A DNA stretch of 64,000 nt from Vibrio intestinalis (GCF_025195085.2 NZ_JANAVY020000013.1:1-64000); one strand, 5' to 3'. Shown: positions 8,402 to 19,300, numbered from the stretch's first letter. The notes: a model not told the origin generated them from the letters alone. Program-made: numbers and translations.

Positions 8402-8836
8402 ATGTTTCAGATAGGCGAACTGGCAAAACGTTGTGGTGTGACAACCGATACACTGCGATTCTACGAGAAAAATACCCTCATTAAGCCCGCTGGTAGAAGT
8501 GAATCGGGTTACCGACTCTATAGCGAAGAAAATCAAAAGCAGGTGGCGTTTATCCTCAAAGCGAAAGATTTGGGGTTAAGCTTAGAAGAAATCAAAGAAC
8601 TGCTAGAGATAAAATTAGAAGCGACAGAACACAGCTGCGCTGAAGTAAAGGCGATCACTTCGGCTAAGTTAGAGGTGATTGACGCTAAGATCGCAGAATT
8701 AACCAGAATTAAAGTGGCACTTACCAAAATTAATGATGCGTGTTGTGGTGATGTGGATGATGATGCAAGCCATTGTTCCATACTTGGCGCATTAGCCAGT
8801 GAAGAAACACATCATGATGGTTCTTGCTGTAACTAA
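8402..8836 (+). CDS. zntR: MerR-family Zn(II)-responsive regulator ZntR
   Basis: 144 residues. The N-terminal winged helix-turn-helix (FQIGELAKRCGVTTDTLRFYE, quoted as two halves: FQIGELAKRCG and VTTDTLRFYE) is typical of MerR activators, which remodel promoters with long spacers. The metal-sensing cysteines match E. coli ZntR in place: Cys79 (HSCAEV), Cys114-Cys115 (DACCGD) and Cys125 near the C-terminus. A His/Cys-rich tail (ETHHDGSCCN) is also present. The expected target is a zinc-exporting ATPase, which is not in this window. Related CueR or CadR types are less likely because of the CC pair. Confidence 0.88.
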   Translation: MFQIGELAKRCGVTTDTLRFYEKNTLIKPAGRSESGYRLYSEENQKQVAFILKAKDLGLSLEEIKELLEIKLEATEHSCAEVKAITSAKLEVIDAKIAELTRIKVALTKINDACCGDVDDDASHCSILGALASEETHHDGSCCN

Positions 8837-8848
8837 GATGGGTTTGAA

Positions 8849-9835
8849 CTAACTTGCGCGGAGAATACGTGCCTTGGTTGGTGATTGAATTTTTAGGTCG
8901 GGTAGGCTGCTATGGTAAATAGTTACCTGATCTCGGCCAGTACGTTTTGAGTAGTACATGGCTTTGTCTGCTTCAACCAGTAGCGATTTGACTGAGCTAA
9001 CGTCTTCATTGAGTTCAGCTACGCCAATGCTGACGGTCGGATGAATCGTGTGGCCGTCCACATGACATGGCGTATCAGTGATCGATTGGCGAATGCGCTC
9101 GGCGATGTCATAAGCTTGAATTGCATTGGTGTTGCTAAGAACAATACCAAACTCTTCCCCACCTAAACGCCCGATATAGTCAGAACTGCGGATCAGCCCT
9201 TTACAGATTTGAGCAACTTGAGCGATCACAGCATCACCAGAGAGGTGGCCAACGAGATCGTTAATCTCTTTAAAGTGATCGATATCTACCATCAAGCAAG
9301 CTAGGTTATGACCATTTTGGCTATTTGCGTTGAAGTCTCGCTCAAGGCCATTGATAAATGCTCGTCGGTTTAAGACGCCGGTCAGTTCATCGGTTTCAGA
9401 CAGTTTTTTCAGTTCTTTTTCGAGCAAATGGGCTTTAGTTACATTACGAACTGACCACATCACTTGCTTATTCTCAGAGCTAGAATCTACGAACTTGATG
9501 ATGGCTTCAAACCAACTCTCTTCTGGGTGTTCTAGCTGCTGAATTTCTTCAATAGGTAGCAGAATATGGTCATGCAGTTTTACGCTATAACGCACGACTA
9601 GAGTCTCTTGGCTTTCGATGACACGATCGATATGGCGTTGGAGCTCTTGTGCTTTGCTGGTGGAGAAAACGTCACTGAGGTGCATGCCAATATAACTTTT
9701 GGCATCAAATGAGTCTGAATGGTAGTTGCCACCAAAGCTATCGACATAGTGGCCATGCTCGTTTAGCAAGAAGACATGATCTGGCAGAGCGTTGAGCAGA
9801 AAATCTAACCACTCCTCGCGACTTTGAGTCATCAT
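8849..9835 (-). CDS. PAS-GGDEF diguanylate cyclase
   Basis: 328 residues, soluble. An N-terminal PAS-like domain (about 8-135) is followed by a GGDEF domain (about 145-310) with active-site motif GGEEF at 225-229. The inhibitory I-site RxxD is present as RSSD (216-219), so product feedback is expected. It makes cyclic-di-GMP, which in Vibrio steers biofilm and motility. The signal sensed by the PAS domain is unknown; no transmembrane segment is seen. Convergent with zntR and only 12 bases from it, with no terminator visible between them. Confidence 0.9.
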   Translation of the reverse strand: MMTQSREEWLDFLLNALPDHVFLLNEHGHYVDSFGGNYHSDSFDAKSYIGMHLSDVFSTSKAQELQRHIDRVIESQETLVVRYSVKLHDHILLPIEEIQQLEHPEESWFEAIIKFVDSSSENKQVMWSVRNVTKAHLLEKELKKLSETDELTGVLNRRAFINGLERDFNANSQNGHNLACLMVDIDHFKEINDLVGHLSGDAVIAQVAQICKGLIRSSDYIGRLGGEEFGIVLSNTNAIQAYDIAERIRQSITDTPCHVDGHTIHPTVSIGVAELNEDVSSVKSLLVEADKAMYYSKRTGRDQVTIYHSSLPDLKIQSPTKARILRAS

Positions 9836-10053
9836 GAATTACATCCTTTACGAACATCGAAACAGTCATTTTATCTAATTAGGTGAATATGGCAATTATG
9901 TTACTTCACATAATAAGTAATTATTTTCATTGACTTAATTTCAAATGCTTTAACAAACCAGTTAAATTATGAGCTTGGGTTTATATCTAGTGAAACGATC
10001 TCCCTTAGAATATCGTGCTAGCCCTTGCTGCTTGGGCTGGTGGGCTGAAACTA

Positions 10054-10088
10054 TAAAAACAACAAGGCCAATAGGCTTGGCCTTGTTG
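10054..10088 (-). terminator. Terminator of adhP
   Basis: An 11-bp stem CAACAAGGCCA / TGGCCTTGTTG followed on the minus strand by TTTTTATAG, 10 bases after the adhP stop. Confidence 0.85.
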
Positions 10089-10098
10089 CATGGCTGGC

Positions 10099-11118
10099 TT
10101 ACGCCATTTCCATCACAATACGGCCTGTGATTTCACCTTTTTCCATGTCAGCAAAAATATCATTGATATCTTCTAGCTGTTTCACTTCCGTTATGGCTTT
10201 TACTTTGCCTTCAGCTGCGAACTGTAGACACTCTTGTAAGTCTTTTCGTGTACCTACGATAGAGCCAATCACCTTAACGCCATTCAAGACGGTGTCGAAA
10301 ATAGGAATAGGCATTTCTTCAGGTGGAAGGCCAACAAGTACACATGCACCACCACGACGAACGGCTGCATACGCTTCTTGGAAGGCTGGTTTAGATACAG
10401 CAGTACAAACTACGCCATGAACACCGCCAGATGTGATTTCACGGATACGCTCTGAAGGGCTTTGCTGCATAAAGTCGATGCAGTGCTGTGCGCCTAACTT
10501 TTTAGCTAGCGCCAGTTTATCTTCGCCTGTATCTACAGCAATAACATTCATGCCCATCGCGACTGCGTACTGAATCGCTAAGTGGCCTAAGCCGCCTGCA
10601 CCTACAATCGCGACCCACTGGCCAGGTTTTACGCCCGTGACTTTAAGAGCCTTATATGTGGTTACACCTGCGCAGAACAGCGGTGCAGCGTCGACATAAC
10701 TAAGGCCGTCAGGAATTTTTATCGCATACTCACCGTTTGCTAGGCAGTATTCCGCATAGCCACCATCGACAGAGTAACCGGCGTTATGTTGGTCTAGACA
10801 TAGTGTCTCTTGACCCTCTAGACAGTAATCACAGTGACCACATGCGCTATATAGCCATGGTACGCCAACACGATCACCTACCTTCAGGTGGTGAATCTCA
10901 CTGCCAACTTCAACAATTTCACCTACGCCTTCATGGCCAGGTACAAGTGGCATTTTCGGTTTTACAGGCCAGTCTCCGTGGCAGGCATGTAAATCGGTAT
11001 GGCAAACACCACACGCGTGGATTTTTACTAAAACATCACGCGCTTTTACGTTTGGTAGTGGAATGTCTTTAATGACCAATGGGCCTTTAAATTCACTAAC
11101 TACTGCAGCTTTCATCAT
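10099..11118 (-). CDS. adhP: Zinc-dependent alcohol dehydrogenase AdhP
   Basis: 339 residues of the medium-chain zinc alcohol dehydrogenase family, NAD-dependent ethanol/propanol oxidation or aldehyde reduction in the cytoplasm. Catalytic zinc ligands are visible as Cys39 (CGVCHTD) and His62 (GHEGVGE). Structural zinc cysteines are 93, 96, 99 and 107. The cofactor motif GAGGLG is at 173-178. It closely parallels E. coli AdhP along its length. Two ATGs are adjacent at the start and either may be used. A Fur-like palindrome lies 22 bases upstream. Monocistronic. Confidence 0.9.
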   Translation of the reverse strand: MMKAAVVSEFKGPLVIKDIPLPNVKARDVLVKIHACGVCHTDLHACHGDWPVKPKMPLVPGHEGVGEIVEVGSEIHHLKVGDRVGVPWLYSACGHCDYCLEGQETLCLDQHNAGYSVDGGYAEYCLANGEYAIKIPDGLSYVDAAPLFCAGVTTYKALKVTGVKPGQWVAIVGAGGLGHLAIQYAVAMGMNVIAVDTGEDKLALAKKLGAQHCIDFMQQSPSERIREITSGGVHGVVCTAVSKPAFQEAYAAVRRGGACVLVGLPPEEMPIPIFDTVLNGVKVIGSIVGTRKDLQECLQFAAEGKVKAITEVKQLEDINDIFADMEKGEITGRIVMEMA

Positions 11119-11140
11119 CTTTCTTCTCCGTTTGGTTAAT

Positions 11141-11159
11141 GAAAACGATAATCATTCTT
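11141..11159. promoter_or_regulatory. Fur-box-like palindrome upstream of adhP
   Basis: GAAAACGATAATCATTCTT agrees with the 19-bp Fur consensus GATAATGATAATCATTATC at 15 positions, including an unbroken GATAATCATT core. It is 22 bases before the adhP start codon, where binding would block transcription or initiation. Confidence 0.55.
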
Positions 11160-11302
11160 GATCGATAATGTGCTACAAACATTGATGTGAGTCATAAAAA
11201 AAGTGCTACAAAAAGTAGGGTTTATTGGCAGGGAAACTTATGAGTGGGGTAAAAAGCCCATGACACCTTACTGTAAGTGGAGTGAGCGTATACAGCAGGC
11301 AT

Positions 11303-11334
11303 AAAAAAACGCGCTTGAAATAAGCGCGTTTTTT
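11303..11334. terminator. Terminator of the dusB-fis operon
   Basis: AACGCGCTT / AAGCGCGTT with a 4-5 nt loop, flanked by A7 and T6, 20 bases after the fis stop. Confidence 0.92.
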
Positions 11335-11353
11335 GGAACTCAAATAAGGCTGA

Positions 11354-11650
11354 TTAGTTCATGCCGTATTTTTTTAGTTTCTTACGAAGAGTACCGCGGT
11401 TGATACCCATCATAGTTGCTGCGCGAGTTTGGTTACCGCGAGTGTACTGCATGATGGTGTCTAGTAGTGGCTGTTCAACTTCAGCTAGAACTAATTCGTA
11501 TAGTTCTGTAACTTCTTGGCCGTTTAGTTGTGCCAAGTAGTTTTTAAGAGATGCTTTAACAGAATCACGTAGTGGTTTTTGCGTGATTTGATCTTGTGAA
11601 GTTACTGTTGTTACTGTTAATGCTTCTGAAGTCAGATTTTGTTCGAACAT
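11354..11650 (-). CDS. fis: Nucleoid protein Fis
   Basis: 98 residues, the exact E. coli Fis length. The N-terminal beta-hairpin arms (about 1-26) are more variable; the dimer core and the C-terminal helix-turn-helix [25 protein letters not shown] are almost invariant (quoted here as segments [11 protein letters not shown] and [12 protein letters not shown]). It bends DNA and activates rRNA and tRNA promoters in fast growth. It is the last gene of dusB-fis, 23 bases after dusB, as in E. coli. Confidence 0.98.
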   Translation of the reverse strand: MFEQNLTSEALTVTTVTSQDQITQKPLRDSVKASLKNYLAQLNGQEVTELYELVLAEVEQPLLDTIMQYTRGNQTRAATMMGINRGTLRKKLKKYGMN

Positions 11651-11673
11651 ATTCGGTCTAGCTCTTCTCGTAA

Positions 11674-12642
11674 TTATGGTGCAACGTTATCAAAATAACC
11701 TTCGAGTGCTTCAAGTTGCAGCGGGGCTGCATCGATAGCATTGAAGGTACGGCGAAACTCATTTGCTTGTTCATGCTCTTTTAGGTACCAACCCACATGC
11801 TTACGAGCGATGCGAGGGCCTAAGTACTCTCCATAGAATTCATGTAGAGCAACAACATGAGCCAGCATTATGTCTTTCACTTCCTGCACAGGAAGATCAG
11901 GCATAGCAGTGCCGTTTTCCAAATAGTGTTGGATTTCCTGGAAAATCCACGGACGACCTTGGGCAGGGCGTCCAATCATCAAAGCGTCTGCACCGGTATA
12001 TTCCAGTACAAATTTCGCCTTCTCTGGGCTATCGATATCACCGTTTGCGATAACCGGAATAGAGATGGCTTGTTTTACCGCTTTAATGTTGTCGTATTCG
12101 GCCTCTCCTTTGTACATACACGCTTTAGTTCTCCCATGGAGCGCTAACGCTTGTATGCCGCAGTCTTCGGCTAATTTAGCGATTTGGACACAGTTCCTAT
12201 TCTCTGTATCCCAGCCAGTACGGGTTTTTAATGTCACAGGGACATCCACTGCATTGACTACCGCTTTCAGAATATCTTCGATAATTTCTGGAAACTTAAG
12301 TAGCGCAGAACCCGCCAGCTTCTTATTCACTTTTTTGGCTGGGCAACCCATGTTGATGTCGATGATTTGCGCACCGTTTTCAACACTGAACTGAGCCGCC
12401 TCGGCCATAAGCTGAGGATCAGAACCCGCAATCTGTACTGAGCGAATGCCCGATTCACCCTCGTGTACCATGCGTTGTTTTGATTTAGACGTATTCCATA
12501 GCTTCGGGTTTGCGGACATCATTTCACTGACAGCCATTCCCGCGCCATAGCGGAGACACAACTCTCGAAACGGTCTATCGGTGACACCGGCCATCGGGGC
12601 CACGATGAGATTATTCTTAAGTTGATGATTTCCTATTTTCAA
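11674..12642 (-). CDS. dusB: tRNA-dihydrouridine synthase B
   Basis: FMN-dependent reduction of uridine in the tRNA D-loop. The TIM-barrel N-terminus is [13 protein letters not shown], the catalytic Cys is in [12 protein letters not shown], and [16 protein letters not shown] follows. The family start (M-R/K-I-G-x-x-x-L) corresponds to a TTG at 12642, giving 322 residues. No ATG is available in frame. An upstream TTG at 12669 would add nine residues but lies at or before the likely transcription start of the fis-type promoter. A rare start codon fits a gene that is the promoter-proximal partner of a highly regulated fis. Confidence 0.92.
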   Translation of the reverse strand: MKIGNHQLKNNLIVAPMAGVTDRPFRELCLRYGAGMAVSEMMSANPKLWNTSKSKQRMVHEGESGIRSVQIAGSDPQLMAEAAQFSVENGAQIIDINMGCPAKKVNKKLAGSALLKFPEIIEDILKAVVNAVDVPVTLKTRTGWDTENRNCVQIAKLAEDCGIQALALHGRTKACMYKGEAEYDNIKAVKQAISIPVIANGDIDSPEKAKFVLEYTGADALMIGRPAQGRPWIFQEIQHYLENGTAMPDLPVQEVKDIMLAHVVALHEFYGEYLGPRIARKHVGWYLKEHEQANEFRRTFNAIDAAPLQLEALEGYFDNVAP

Positions 12643-12677
12643 AACGTCTTCACAGTTCTGTACCAGCAAGGGCGCGC

Positions 12678-12683
12678 ATTTTA
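12678..12683 (-). promoter_or_regulatory. dusB-fis promoter, -10 element with GC-rich discriminator
   Basis: On the minus strand TAAAAT is followed directly by GCGCGCCC. This -10/discriminator pairing matches the E. coli fis promoter (TATAAT then GCGCGCC), the basis of its stringent control by ppGpp and DksA. Upstream, TTTTCA at 17 bases or TTCACA at 15 bases could serve as -35. The identity is inferred from the match and the gene order. Confidence 0.6.
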
Positions 12684-12781
12684 CGCATTTTTTTACTGTG
12701 TGAAAAGACTATTATTTGAGCATTTACAAATTGTTTTGCTAATTTGCATAAATTTCAAACAATTAAGCTCAAAAACCTTAT

Positions 12782-13669
12782 CTAGCCTTGCTTGCGACCC
12801 GAGATACGACACCACTCTGTTTGTGATGCGATAGGATCAATGTGAAGCTCGTCACGATAATAGGTGGCTACATCTTCAGCTTGCGTATCTAAAACACCCG
12901 ACATAGCAAGTTGGCCATTTGGCTTGATGAGGCCCTTAATAATAGGCGATAGTTCGCGTAGTGGTGCGGCAAGAATGTTGGCAACAACCACGTCTGCAAT
13001 GAGGCCTTCAGGTTGGTTTTCTGGAAGGTAAACTTCTAGTTGATCAGCAACGCCGTTGCGATCGGCATTTTCTTTTGAAGCCACTAGTGCTTGAGGGTCA
13101 ATATCAATACCCACGACTTTTTCCGCGCCTAGTTTGATAGCGGCGATAGCTAAGATGCCTGAGCCACAACCAAAGTCGATTACCGTTTTACCGGTAAGGT
13201 CGATGCTTTCTAACCACTCTAGACATAGCGCTGTCGTTGGGTGAGTACCCGTACCGAACGCAAGACCTGGGTCTAGCATTACGTTGACTGCTTCTGGATC
13301 TGGTACATCGCGCCAGCTTGGACAAATCCATAGGCGCTCGCCAAACTTCATTGGGTGGAAGTTGTCCATCCACTCGCGTTCCCAATCTTTATCTTCAAGC
13401 TGTTCAACTTTGTAAGCGAAACCTTCAACGAGCATGTTGCTTGCTTTAATTTGCTCAACCACCCAGTTGGTGTCTGATTCAGCGTCATACAGCGCTAGGA
13501 TATCCGTATCACCCCATAAGCGAGTTTCACCTGGCAGAGGTTCAAATACCGGGTTGTCTTTTGCATCTAGGAAAGTGACCGACAATGCGCCAGTTTCTTC
13601 CATTAGCATATCGCCGATTTGTTCTGCGTTTTGGTTCGTCGCGTTGAGTTTAATTTGAATCCAAGGCAT
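12782..13669 (-). CDS. prmA: Ribosomal protein L11 methyltransferase
   Basis: 295 residues, the standard length. It trimethylates L11 using S-adenosylmethionine. The SAM motif [18 protein letters not shown] is near 160-177, preceded by the family segment [16 protein letters not shown]. The small N-terminal substrate-recognition domain (about 1-60) is present. It sits immediately upstream of dusB-fis, 139 bases away with a separate fis promoter between. This order is common in vibrios. Confidence 0.97.
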   Translation of the reverse strand: MPWIQIKLNATNQNAEQIGDMLMEETGALSVTFLDAKDNPVFEPLPGETRLWGDTDILALYDAESDTNWVVEQIKASNMLVEGFAYKVEQLEDKDWEREWMDNFHPMKFGERLWICPSWRDVPDPEAVNVMLDPGLAFGTGTHPTTALCLEWLESIDLTGKTVIDFGCGSGILAIAAIKLGAEKVVGIDIDPQALVASKENADRNGVADQLEVYLPENQPEGLIADVVVANILAAPLRELSPIIKGLIKPNGQLAMSGVLDTQAEDVATYYRDELHIDPIASQTEWCRISGRKQG

Positions 13670-13814
13670 GAGTATGAGCTCTTAATTGGGTTGAAAGTGT
13701 GATTGGCGGTGAGTGTAGCAGATCTTTGGTGAGAAGATAGCCAGAATAATTATCTGCTAAGGGCTCGGCTTGAGCTGAGCAGCTACTTGAGTTCTTTTTT
13801 CGATAGTGTAGATA

Positions 13815-13845
13815 TAAAAAATGCTCACCAAGGTGAGCATTTTCT
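13815..13845 (-). terminator. Terminator of accBC
   Basis: AAAATGCTCACC / GGTGAGCATTTT hairpin, 25 bases after the accC stop. The stem's own T-rich arm provides the U-tract on the minus strand. Confidence 0.85.
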
Positions 13846-13869
13846 TAATCTTCATTCGATGAAATCGGC

Positions 13870-15213
13870 TTATTGCAGACCAAGTTTCTTCTCTAGGTAG
13901 TGGATGTTTGCTCCACCGTGTTGGAAGTTTTCATCGTTCATGATCGCTTCTTGTAGCGGCACGTTAGTTTTGATGCCTTCAACGATCATTTCGCCTAGTG
14001 CATTCTTCATACGTGCGATTGCTACGTCACGGTTCTCACCGTAAGTGATCAGTTTACCGATCATTGAATCGTAGTGAGGAGGCACTGTGTAACCTGTGTA
14101 GATGTGCGATTCCCAACGTACGCCCATGCCGCCTGGCGCATGGAAACGTTCGATCTTACCTGGTGAAGGTAGGAAGCGCTCAGGATCTTCAGCGTTGATA
14201 CGACACTCAATCGCATGGCCGCGGATCTTGATATCATCTTGTGTAAATGACAGAGGTTGACCTGCAGCTACACGCAGCTGTTCTTTGATTAGGTCTACGC
14301 CAGTTACCATCTCTGTTACTGGGTGCTCTACCTGAATACGAGTGTTCATCTCGATGAAGTAGAATTCGCCGTTCTCATATAGGAACTCAAACGTACCAGC
14401 GCCACGGTAACCAATCTCGATACATGCACGAGTACAACGTTCACCGATGTACTTACGCATCTCTTCCGTGATACCCGGTGCTGGTGCTTCTTCAACCACT
14501 TTTTGGTGACGACGCTGCATTGAACAGTCACGCTCACCTAAGTGGATTGCACCGCCTTGGCCATCAGCAATCACTTGAACTTCAACGTGACGTGGGTTTT
14601 CTAGGAATTTTTCCATGTAAACCATGTCGTTGTTGAAGGCTGCTTTTGCTTCAGCACGAGTCATAGCGATAGCTTCTACAAGCTCACCTTCGCTACGAAC
14701 AACACGCATACCACGACCGCCGCCGCCACCAGATGCTTTGATGATTACTGGGTAGCCGATACGTTTAGCGTGTGCTTTGTTCTTCTGTGCGTCATCATCT
14801 AGCGGGCCGTCAGAGCCTGGTACACAAGGTACACCAGCTTTCTTCATCGCAGTGATGGCAGAAACTTTGTCACCCATCATGCGGATTGTATCTGCTTTAG
14901 GGCCAACGAAGATGAAGCCGCTGCGCTCAACTTGCTCAGCGAAGTCAGCATTCTCAGATAGGAAGCCGTAACCAGGGTGGATTGCCACTGCTCCTGTTAC
15001 TTCTGCCGCTGAGATAATGCGAGGAATATTTAGGTAGCTATCAATACCGCGCGCAGGACCAATACACACTGTTTCGTCTGCAAGCAGTACGTGTTTAAGG
15101 TCGCGGTCCGCGGTAGAGTGTACCGCTACAGTTTTGATACCTAGCTCTTTACATGCGCGAAGGATACGAAGTGCAATTTCACCTCGGTTCGCGATGACTA
15201 ATTTATCTAGCAT
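13870..15213 (-). CDS. accC: Acetyl-CoA carboxylase, biotin carboxylase subunit
   Basis: 447 residues, near-identical in layout to E. coli AccC. ATP-grasp enzyme that carboxylates the biotin on AccB, the first step of fatty-acid synthesis. Visible motifs are [19 protein letters not shown] at the N-terminus, the glycine-rich loop [14 protein letters not shown] (about 159-172), and the catalytic segment [14 protein letters not shown]. It is 14 bases downstream of accB, forming the canonical accBC operon. Confidence 0.98.
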   Translation of the reverse strand: MLDKLVIANRGEIALRILRACKELGIKTVAVHSTADRDLKHVLLADETVCIGPARGIDSYLNIPRIISAAEVTGAVAIHPGYGFLSENADFAEQVERSGFIFVGPKADTIRMMGDKVSAITAMKKAGVPCVPGSDGPLDDDAQKNKAHAKRIGYPVIIKASGGGGGRGMRVVRSEGELVEAIAMTRAEAKAAFNNDMVYMEKFLENPRHVEVQVIADGQGGAIHLGERDCSMQRRHQKVVEEAPAPGITEEMRKYIGERCTRACIEIGYRGAGTFEFLYENGEFYFIEMNTRIQVEHPVTEMVTGVDLIKEQLRVAAGQPLSFTQDDIKIRGHAIECRINAEDPERFLPSPGKIERFHAPGGMGVRWESHIYTGYTVPPHYDSMIGKLITYGENRDVAIARMKNALGEMIVEGIKTNVPLQEAIMNDENFQHGGANIHYLEKKLGLQ

Positions 15214-15227
15214 AGCTGGGCCTCAAG

Positions 15228-15692
15228 TTACTCGATAACAACAAGTGGTTGGTCGAATTCAACAGGTTGGCCGTCTTCAACTAGGATTGCAGTTACAACA
15301 CCAGATTTGTCTGCTTCGATTTGGTTCATCATTTTCATTGCTTCAACGATACATAGCGTGTCGCCAGCGTTTACGCTTTGGCCAACTTCAACAAATGATT
15401 TCGAATCTGGGCTTGGAGAGCGGTAGAAAGTACCAACCATTGGAGAAAGAACTTGGTGACCAGCAGGTACTGCAGGTGCCGCTTCTGCTTCAACTGCAGG
15501 TGCCGCCGCAGGCGCTGCTACTGGTGCTGCAACTGGAGCAGGTGCTGCTGCGTATTGAATTGGAGCCGCTACAGGTGCCGCAGCGCCGTGACGGCTGATG
15601 CGTACCGATTCTTCACCTTCAGAGATCTCTAGCTCAGCAATGCCAGATTCTTCAACTAATTCGATCAGTTTCTTGATTTTACGGATATCCAT
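15228..15692 (-). CDS. accB: Acetyl-CoA carboxylase, biotin carboxyl carrier protein
   Basis: 154 residues starting at [16 protein letters not shown]. An ATG 33 bases further upstream adds a non-family leader ([11 protein letters not shown]), and AAAGAGAAAGAAAAG directly before 15692 is a good ribosome site. A flexible linker rich in Ala and Pro (about 38-78) joins the N-terminal domain to the biotinyl domain. The biotinylated lysine is Lys120 in EAMKMM. Protein level is known in E. coli to feed back on the operon. Confidence 0.96.
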   Translation of the reverse strand: MDIRKIKKLIELVEESGIAELEISEGEESVRISRHGAAAPVAAPIQYAAAPAPVAAPVAAPAAAPAVEAEAAPAVPAGHQVLSPMVGTFYRSPSPDSKSFVEVGQSVNAGDTLCIVEAMKMMNQIEADKSGVVTAILVEDGQPVEFDQPLVVIE

Positions 15693-15749
15693 CTTTTCTT
15701 TCTCTTTAACTTGTGAGTAAGACAACCAGTGCGGTTGTAGAGTGTTAGG

Positions 15750-16199
15750 TTACTTTGCCTGCAATTGTGTAATGGCAGCAGACAGAGCAAATTCATAGCC
15801 TTGCGCGCCCAAACCACAAATAACGCCCTGTGCTTTATCTGACAGGTACGAGTGGTGACGGAAGGGTTCTCGTGCGTGAACGTTGGATAGATGTACCTCG
15901 ATAAATGGGATATCAACTCCCAATAAGGCATCGCGCAGTGCCACGCTCGTATGGGTAAATGCTGCTGGGTTAATAATGATGAAATCCACTTTGCCGTATG
16001 CGGCGTGGATCGCTTCAATTAACTCATACTCACGATTTGATTGAAGATGCTCTAACTCAACATCCGCTTGCTGCGCTTGCGTAGTCAACGTTGCGATGAT
16101 GTCATCGAGCGTTTGTGAGCCATAATGTGCTGGCTCGCGTAACCCTAATAAGTTTAGATTCGGGCCGTTTAGGACAAGAATTCGAGACTTTGCTGACAT
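15750..16199 (-). CDS. aroQ: Type II 3-dehydroquinate dehydratase
   Basis: 149 residues, the usual length for the small dodecameric type II enzyme of the shikimate pathway. The start is [19 protein letters not shown]; earlier in-frame starts add sequence foreign to the family. Catalytic residues are visible: Tyr26 in PAHYG, the substrate loop [11 protein letters not shown], and [15 protein letters not shown]. It lies just upstream of accBC on the same strand, as in many proteobacteria (aroQ-accB-accC). Confidence 0.96.
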   Translation of the reverse strand: MSAKSRILVLNGPNLNLLGLREPAHYGSQTLDDIIATLTTQAQQADVELEHLQSNREYELIEAIHAAYGKVDFIIINPAAFTHTSVALRDALLGVDIPFIEVHLSNVHAREPFRHHSYLSDKAQGVICGLGAQGYEFALSAAITQLQAK

Positions 16200-16444
16200 T
16201 ATGTTGCTATCTTCCTTTATCGTGAGTAGAACAATCATGTTCCCAAATATACGATAAATCAGCACGTTTTTTGTAATAAAACTGTGCGATTTTTTAAAAA
16301 TCGTCCCAGATTATAGCTAATTCAGAGCAATTAGCAGCAATTTACTGGTCTAATCACCCATATTGGCATACAGAAAGTGTAACCGAGATAACAGAATTTT
16401 GCCGCTTAGAGGCAGAGTTAGTGATCTAGAGTGGAGCGCTGGCA

Positions 16445-16473
16445 TGAAAAAAGCCGCCACGATGTGACGGCTT
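16445..16473 (-). terminator. Terminator of acs
   Basis: On the minus strand AAGCCGTCAC-ATC-GTGGCGGCTT is followed by T6, 18 bases beyond the acs stop. Confidence 0.9.
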
Positions 16474-16490
16474 TGGATATTTGCAATGTA

Positions 16491-18443
16491 TTAAGCTAAT
16501 TCGGCTTTTTCTGCGATCAGCTTCTCTACTACGCTTGGGTCGGCAAGGGTGGAAGTATCACCTAAGTTGCTGGTATCGCCTGTGGCGATCTTACGTAGGA
16601 TACGACGCATTATCTTACCGGAACGAGTTTTCGGTAGAGAGTCTGTCCAGTGCAGTACATCTGGCGTAGCAATTGGGCCAATCTCTTTACGCACCCAATT
16701 TTTCACTTCTTTATGCAGTTCAGCAGTTGGGAACTCTCCATCATTCAGCGTGACGTAAGCGTAAATTGCTTGGCCTTTGATATCGTGAGGGATACCGACA
16801 ATCGCCGCTTCGGCAATTTTATCGTGTGCGACCAGTGCCGATTCAATCTCTGCTGTACCCATGCGGTGACCGGATACGTTAAGCACGTCATCCACGCGAC
16901 CTGTGATCCAGTAGTAGCCATCTTCATCGCGACGAGCGCCATCACTGGTAAAGTACATGCCTTTAAAGGTCGAGAAGTAGGTTTGCTCAAAGCGTTCATG
17001 GTCACCATAAACGGTGCGCATCTGACCCGGCCATGAATCAAGGATAACCAGATTACCTTCGGCCGCAGTTTCTTCGATAATGTTGCCCATGTTATCAACT
17101 AGCGCAGGTTGCACACCGAAGAATGGACGAGTGGCCGAGCCCGGTTTTAGGTCGGTTGCACCCGGTAGAGGGGCAATAAGAATACCGCCAGTCTCTGTTT
17201 GCCACCAAGTATCGACAATTGGAGAGGCTTCGTTACCAATGGTTTTGTAGTACCACTCCCAAGCTTCTGGGTTGATTGGCTCACCCACTGAACCCATCAC
17301 ACGCAGGCTAGAGCGGCTTGTACCTTCTACTGCTTCATTACCTTTCGCCATGAGGGCACGAATCGCCGTTGGTGCGGTGTAGAGAATATTAACGTTGTGT
17401 TTATCGACCACTTCACTCATACGAGCGGTACTTGGGTAGTTTGGCACGCCTTCAAATAGAATGGTTTTAGCGCCGTTGGCTAGTGGGCCATAAATTAGGT
17501 AAGTATGTCCGGTAATCCAGCCCACATCAGCGGTACACCAGAAGGTTTCACCTTCTTGGTAGTCAAACACGTATTTGAACGTCATGGTGGCATACACTAA
17601 GTAGCCGCCAGTGGTGTGAAGTACGCCTTTAGGTTTACCAGTTGAACCAGAGGTGTAGAGAATGAATAGTGGGTCTTCGGCTTTCATCTCTTCTGGTGGG
17701 CAATCGGCAGAGACATTTTCTGTTGCTTCGTGCCACCAAACATCGCGATGTTCGTGCCAATCAATATCGCCACCTGTGCGTTTTAGAACTAACACTTTAG
17801 AGATGGTTTTCACTTCTGGGTTTGTTAGCGCTTCATCAACGTTTTTCTTCAGTGGTACAGCACGGCCGCCGCGCACGCCTTCATCAGCGGTGATCACGAC
17901 TTTTGCATCTGAGTCGATAATACGGCCTGACAGTGCTTCAGGAGAGAAGCCACCAAATACTACGGTGTGAACCGCACCAATACGCGTACAAGCCAGCATG
18001 GCAACCGCTGCTTCTGGCACCATTGGCATGTAGAGACACACCACATCACCTTTGCGAACGCCTTGCTCTTTTAGGGCGTTGGCAAACAGACACACTTCTT
18101 TATGGAGCTCATTAAAGGTTAGGGTTTTATCATCAGCCGGGTCATCACCTTCCCAGATGATGGCAACATCATCACCACGCTCAGCAAGGTGACGGTCAAT
18201 ACAGTTAGCCGATACGTTAAGCGTGCCATCTTCAAACCAGCGAATATCGACATGGCCAGTATCAAACGATGTGCTTTTAACTTGAGTGAATGGCTTAATC
18301 CAATCAACGATTTTGCCATGCTCTGCCCAGAAACCCTCAGGGTCAGTCACTGACTGTTGGTACATGGCTAGGTAGGTGTCATTATCCGCGTGTGTGGTGG
18401 CTTTAATATTCTCTTTTACCGGATAAACGTGGGCTTCACTCAT
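16491..18443 (-). CDS. acs: Acetyl-CoA synthetase
   Basis: 650 residues. It converts acetate, ATP and CoA to acetyl-CoA through acetyl-AMP. The AMP-binding loop [11 protein letters not shown], the core WWQTETGG and the C-terminal [17 protein letters not shown] are all present. The regulatory lysine acetylated in this family is Lys610 in TRSGKIMRR. The enzyme is the main target of the CrbS/CrbR acetate switch, and genes for both regulators lie within 13 kb. Its 213-base upstream region carries GTCTAA, also found upstream of the ActP/DUF4212 genes. Confidence 0.98.
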   Translation of the reverse strand: MSEAHVYPVKENIKATTHADNDTYLAMYQQSVTDPEGFWAEHGKIVDWIKPFTQVKSTSFDTGHVDIRWFEDGTLNVSANCIDRHLAERGDDVAIIWEGDDPADDKTLTFNELHKEVCLFANALKEQGVRKGDVVCLYMPMVPEAAVAMLACTRIGAVHTVVFGGFSPEALSGRIIDSDAKVVITADEGVRGGRAVPLKKNVDEALTNPEVKTISKVLVLKRTGGDIDWHEHRDVWWHEATENVSADCPPEEMKAEDPLFILYTSGSTGKPKGVLHTTGGYLVYATMTFKYVFDYQEGETFWCTADVGWITGHTYLIYGPLANGAKTILFEGVPNYPSTARMSEVVDKHNVNILYTAPTAIRALMAKGNEAVEGTSRSSLRVMGSVGEPINPEAWEWYYKTIGNEASPIVDTWWQTETGGILIAPLPGATDLKPGSATRPFFGVQPALVDNMGNIIEETAAEGNLVILDSWPGQMRTVYGDHERFEQTYFSTFKGMYFTSDGARRDEDGYYWITGRVDDVLNVSGHRMGTAEIESALVAHDKIAEAAIVGIPHDIKGQAIYAYVTLNDGEFPTAELHKEVKNWVRKEIGPIATPDVLHWTDSLPKTRSGKIMRRILRKIATGDTSNLGDTSTLADPSVVEKLIAEKAELA

Positions 18444-18656
18444 TGCTTCTCTCCTTTGAATTCAGTTGTCTTCTCATCGATGGAAGACATCCTAGTCATC
18501 AAGACTTGCGGCAGCGTCGCGAACATAGCTTGATGATATGCAATGCTATAACTGTCAATCACAGCGCCTGTTTCTACAATTAGACTTTAGGATGAGAGGC
18601 TGAACTTCGCGAACTTAGCGCAGGCTTAAATTGAGCGGGATGCCTCAAAATCGAGG

Positions 18657-19289
18657 CTATCGCTGATAAGGAAAGTTTAGACTTGGCAGATCGCCCTTGG
18701 TTAAGCGAACAAACACTAATGCTGCGGAAATCGCGTCTTGCAAGGCGTCGTGCTTATCTTGCAGCGGTAAATCGAGGTGTTTACAGATGGCATCTAAACT
18801 TAAGTCGAAATAGGCATTGGGGAGGTGCTGTTCTAATTTGTCATGGTAGATCTGGCTCACCTCAATCAGTGGGCTAGGAAGAGGGAATCCGAGCTGTTTA
18901 CGACAAGCAATATCGAGAATCTTCTTATCATAACGAATGTGATAACCCACTAATGGACGATTGCCAATAAACTCAAGCAGCCGAATGAGGGCTTGTTTCT
19001 CATCAATGCCATCTTCAAGATCTTTATGGCGAATTTTATGGATGCGTACTGAGCCAGAATCAAGAGATTGCGGTGCTCGCAGGCGAACCTCAAACGGTTC
19101 GCTAGTGATGATTCGATTGTCGATGATTTTGGTTGCCGCAATGGTCACCAGCTCAGCGCGGTTAGGATCTAAGCTGGTGGTCTCACAATCTAGTGAGACA
19201 TATTCATTTTTATTCAGCTTGCCGAAATAGGATTGATAGGGCGAGCCTTTGAGTTTGTAATGCCAATAACGACGTCGTAGCCAGTTCAT
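18657..19289 (-). CDS. DnaQ-family 3'-5' exonuclease
   Basis: 210 residues. DEDDh exonuclease motifs: Exo I SLDCETTSLDP with Asp34/Glu36, Exo II GYHIRYDKKIL, and Exo III HDALQDAISAA with the catalytic His. This is the PolC/DnaQ epsilon-like fold without a polymerase-binding tail. It starts 11 bases after the DUF294 gene on the same strand, so the two are almost certainly cotranscribed. Neighbourhood with acs is conserved in V. cholerae from memory. Its substrate is unknown; it could act on RNA, DNA or a nucleotide signal. Confidence 0.85.
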   Translation of the reverse strand: MNWLRRRYWHYKLKGSPYQSYFGKLNKNEYVSLDCETTSLDPNRAELVTIAATKIIDNRIITSEPFEVRLRAPQSLDSGSVRIHKIRHKDLEDGIDEKQALIRLLEFIGNRPLVGYHIRYDKKILDIACRKQLGFPLPSPLIEVSQIYHDKLEQHLPNAYFDLSLDAICKHLDLPLQDKHDALQDAISAALVFVRLTKGDLPSLNFPYQR

Positions 19290-19300
19290 CTCCGTACTCC

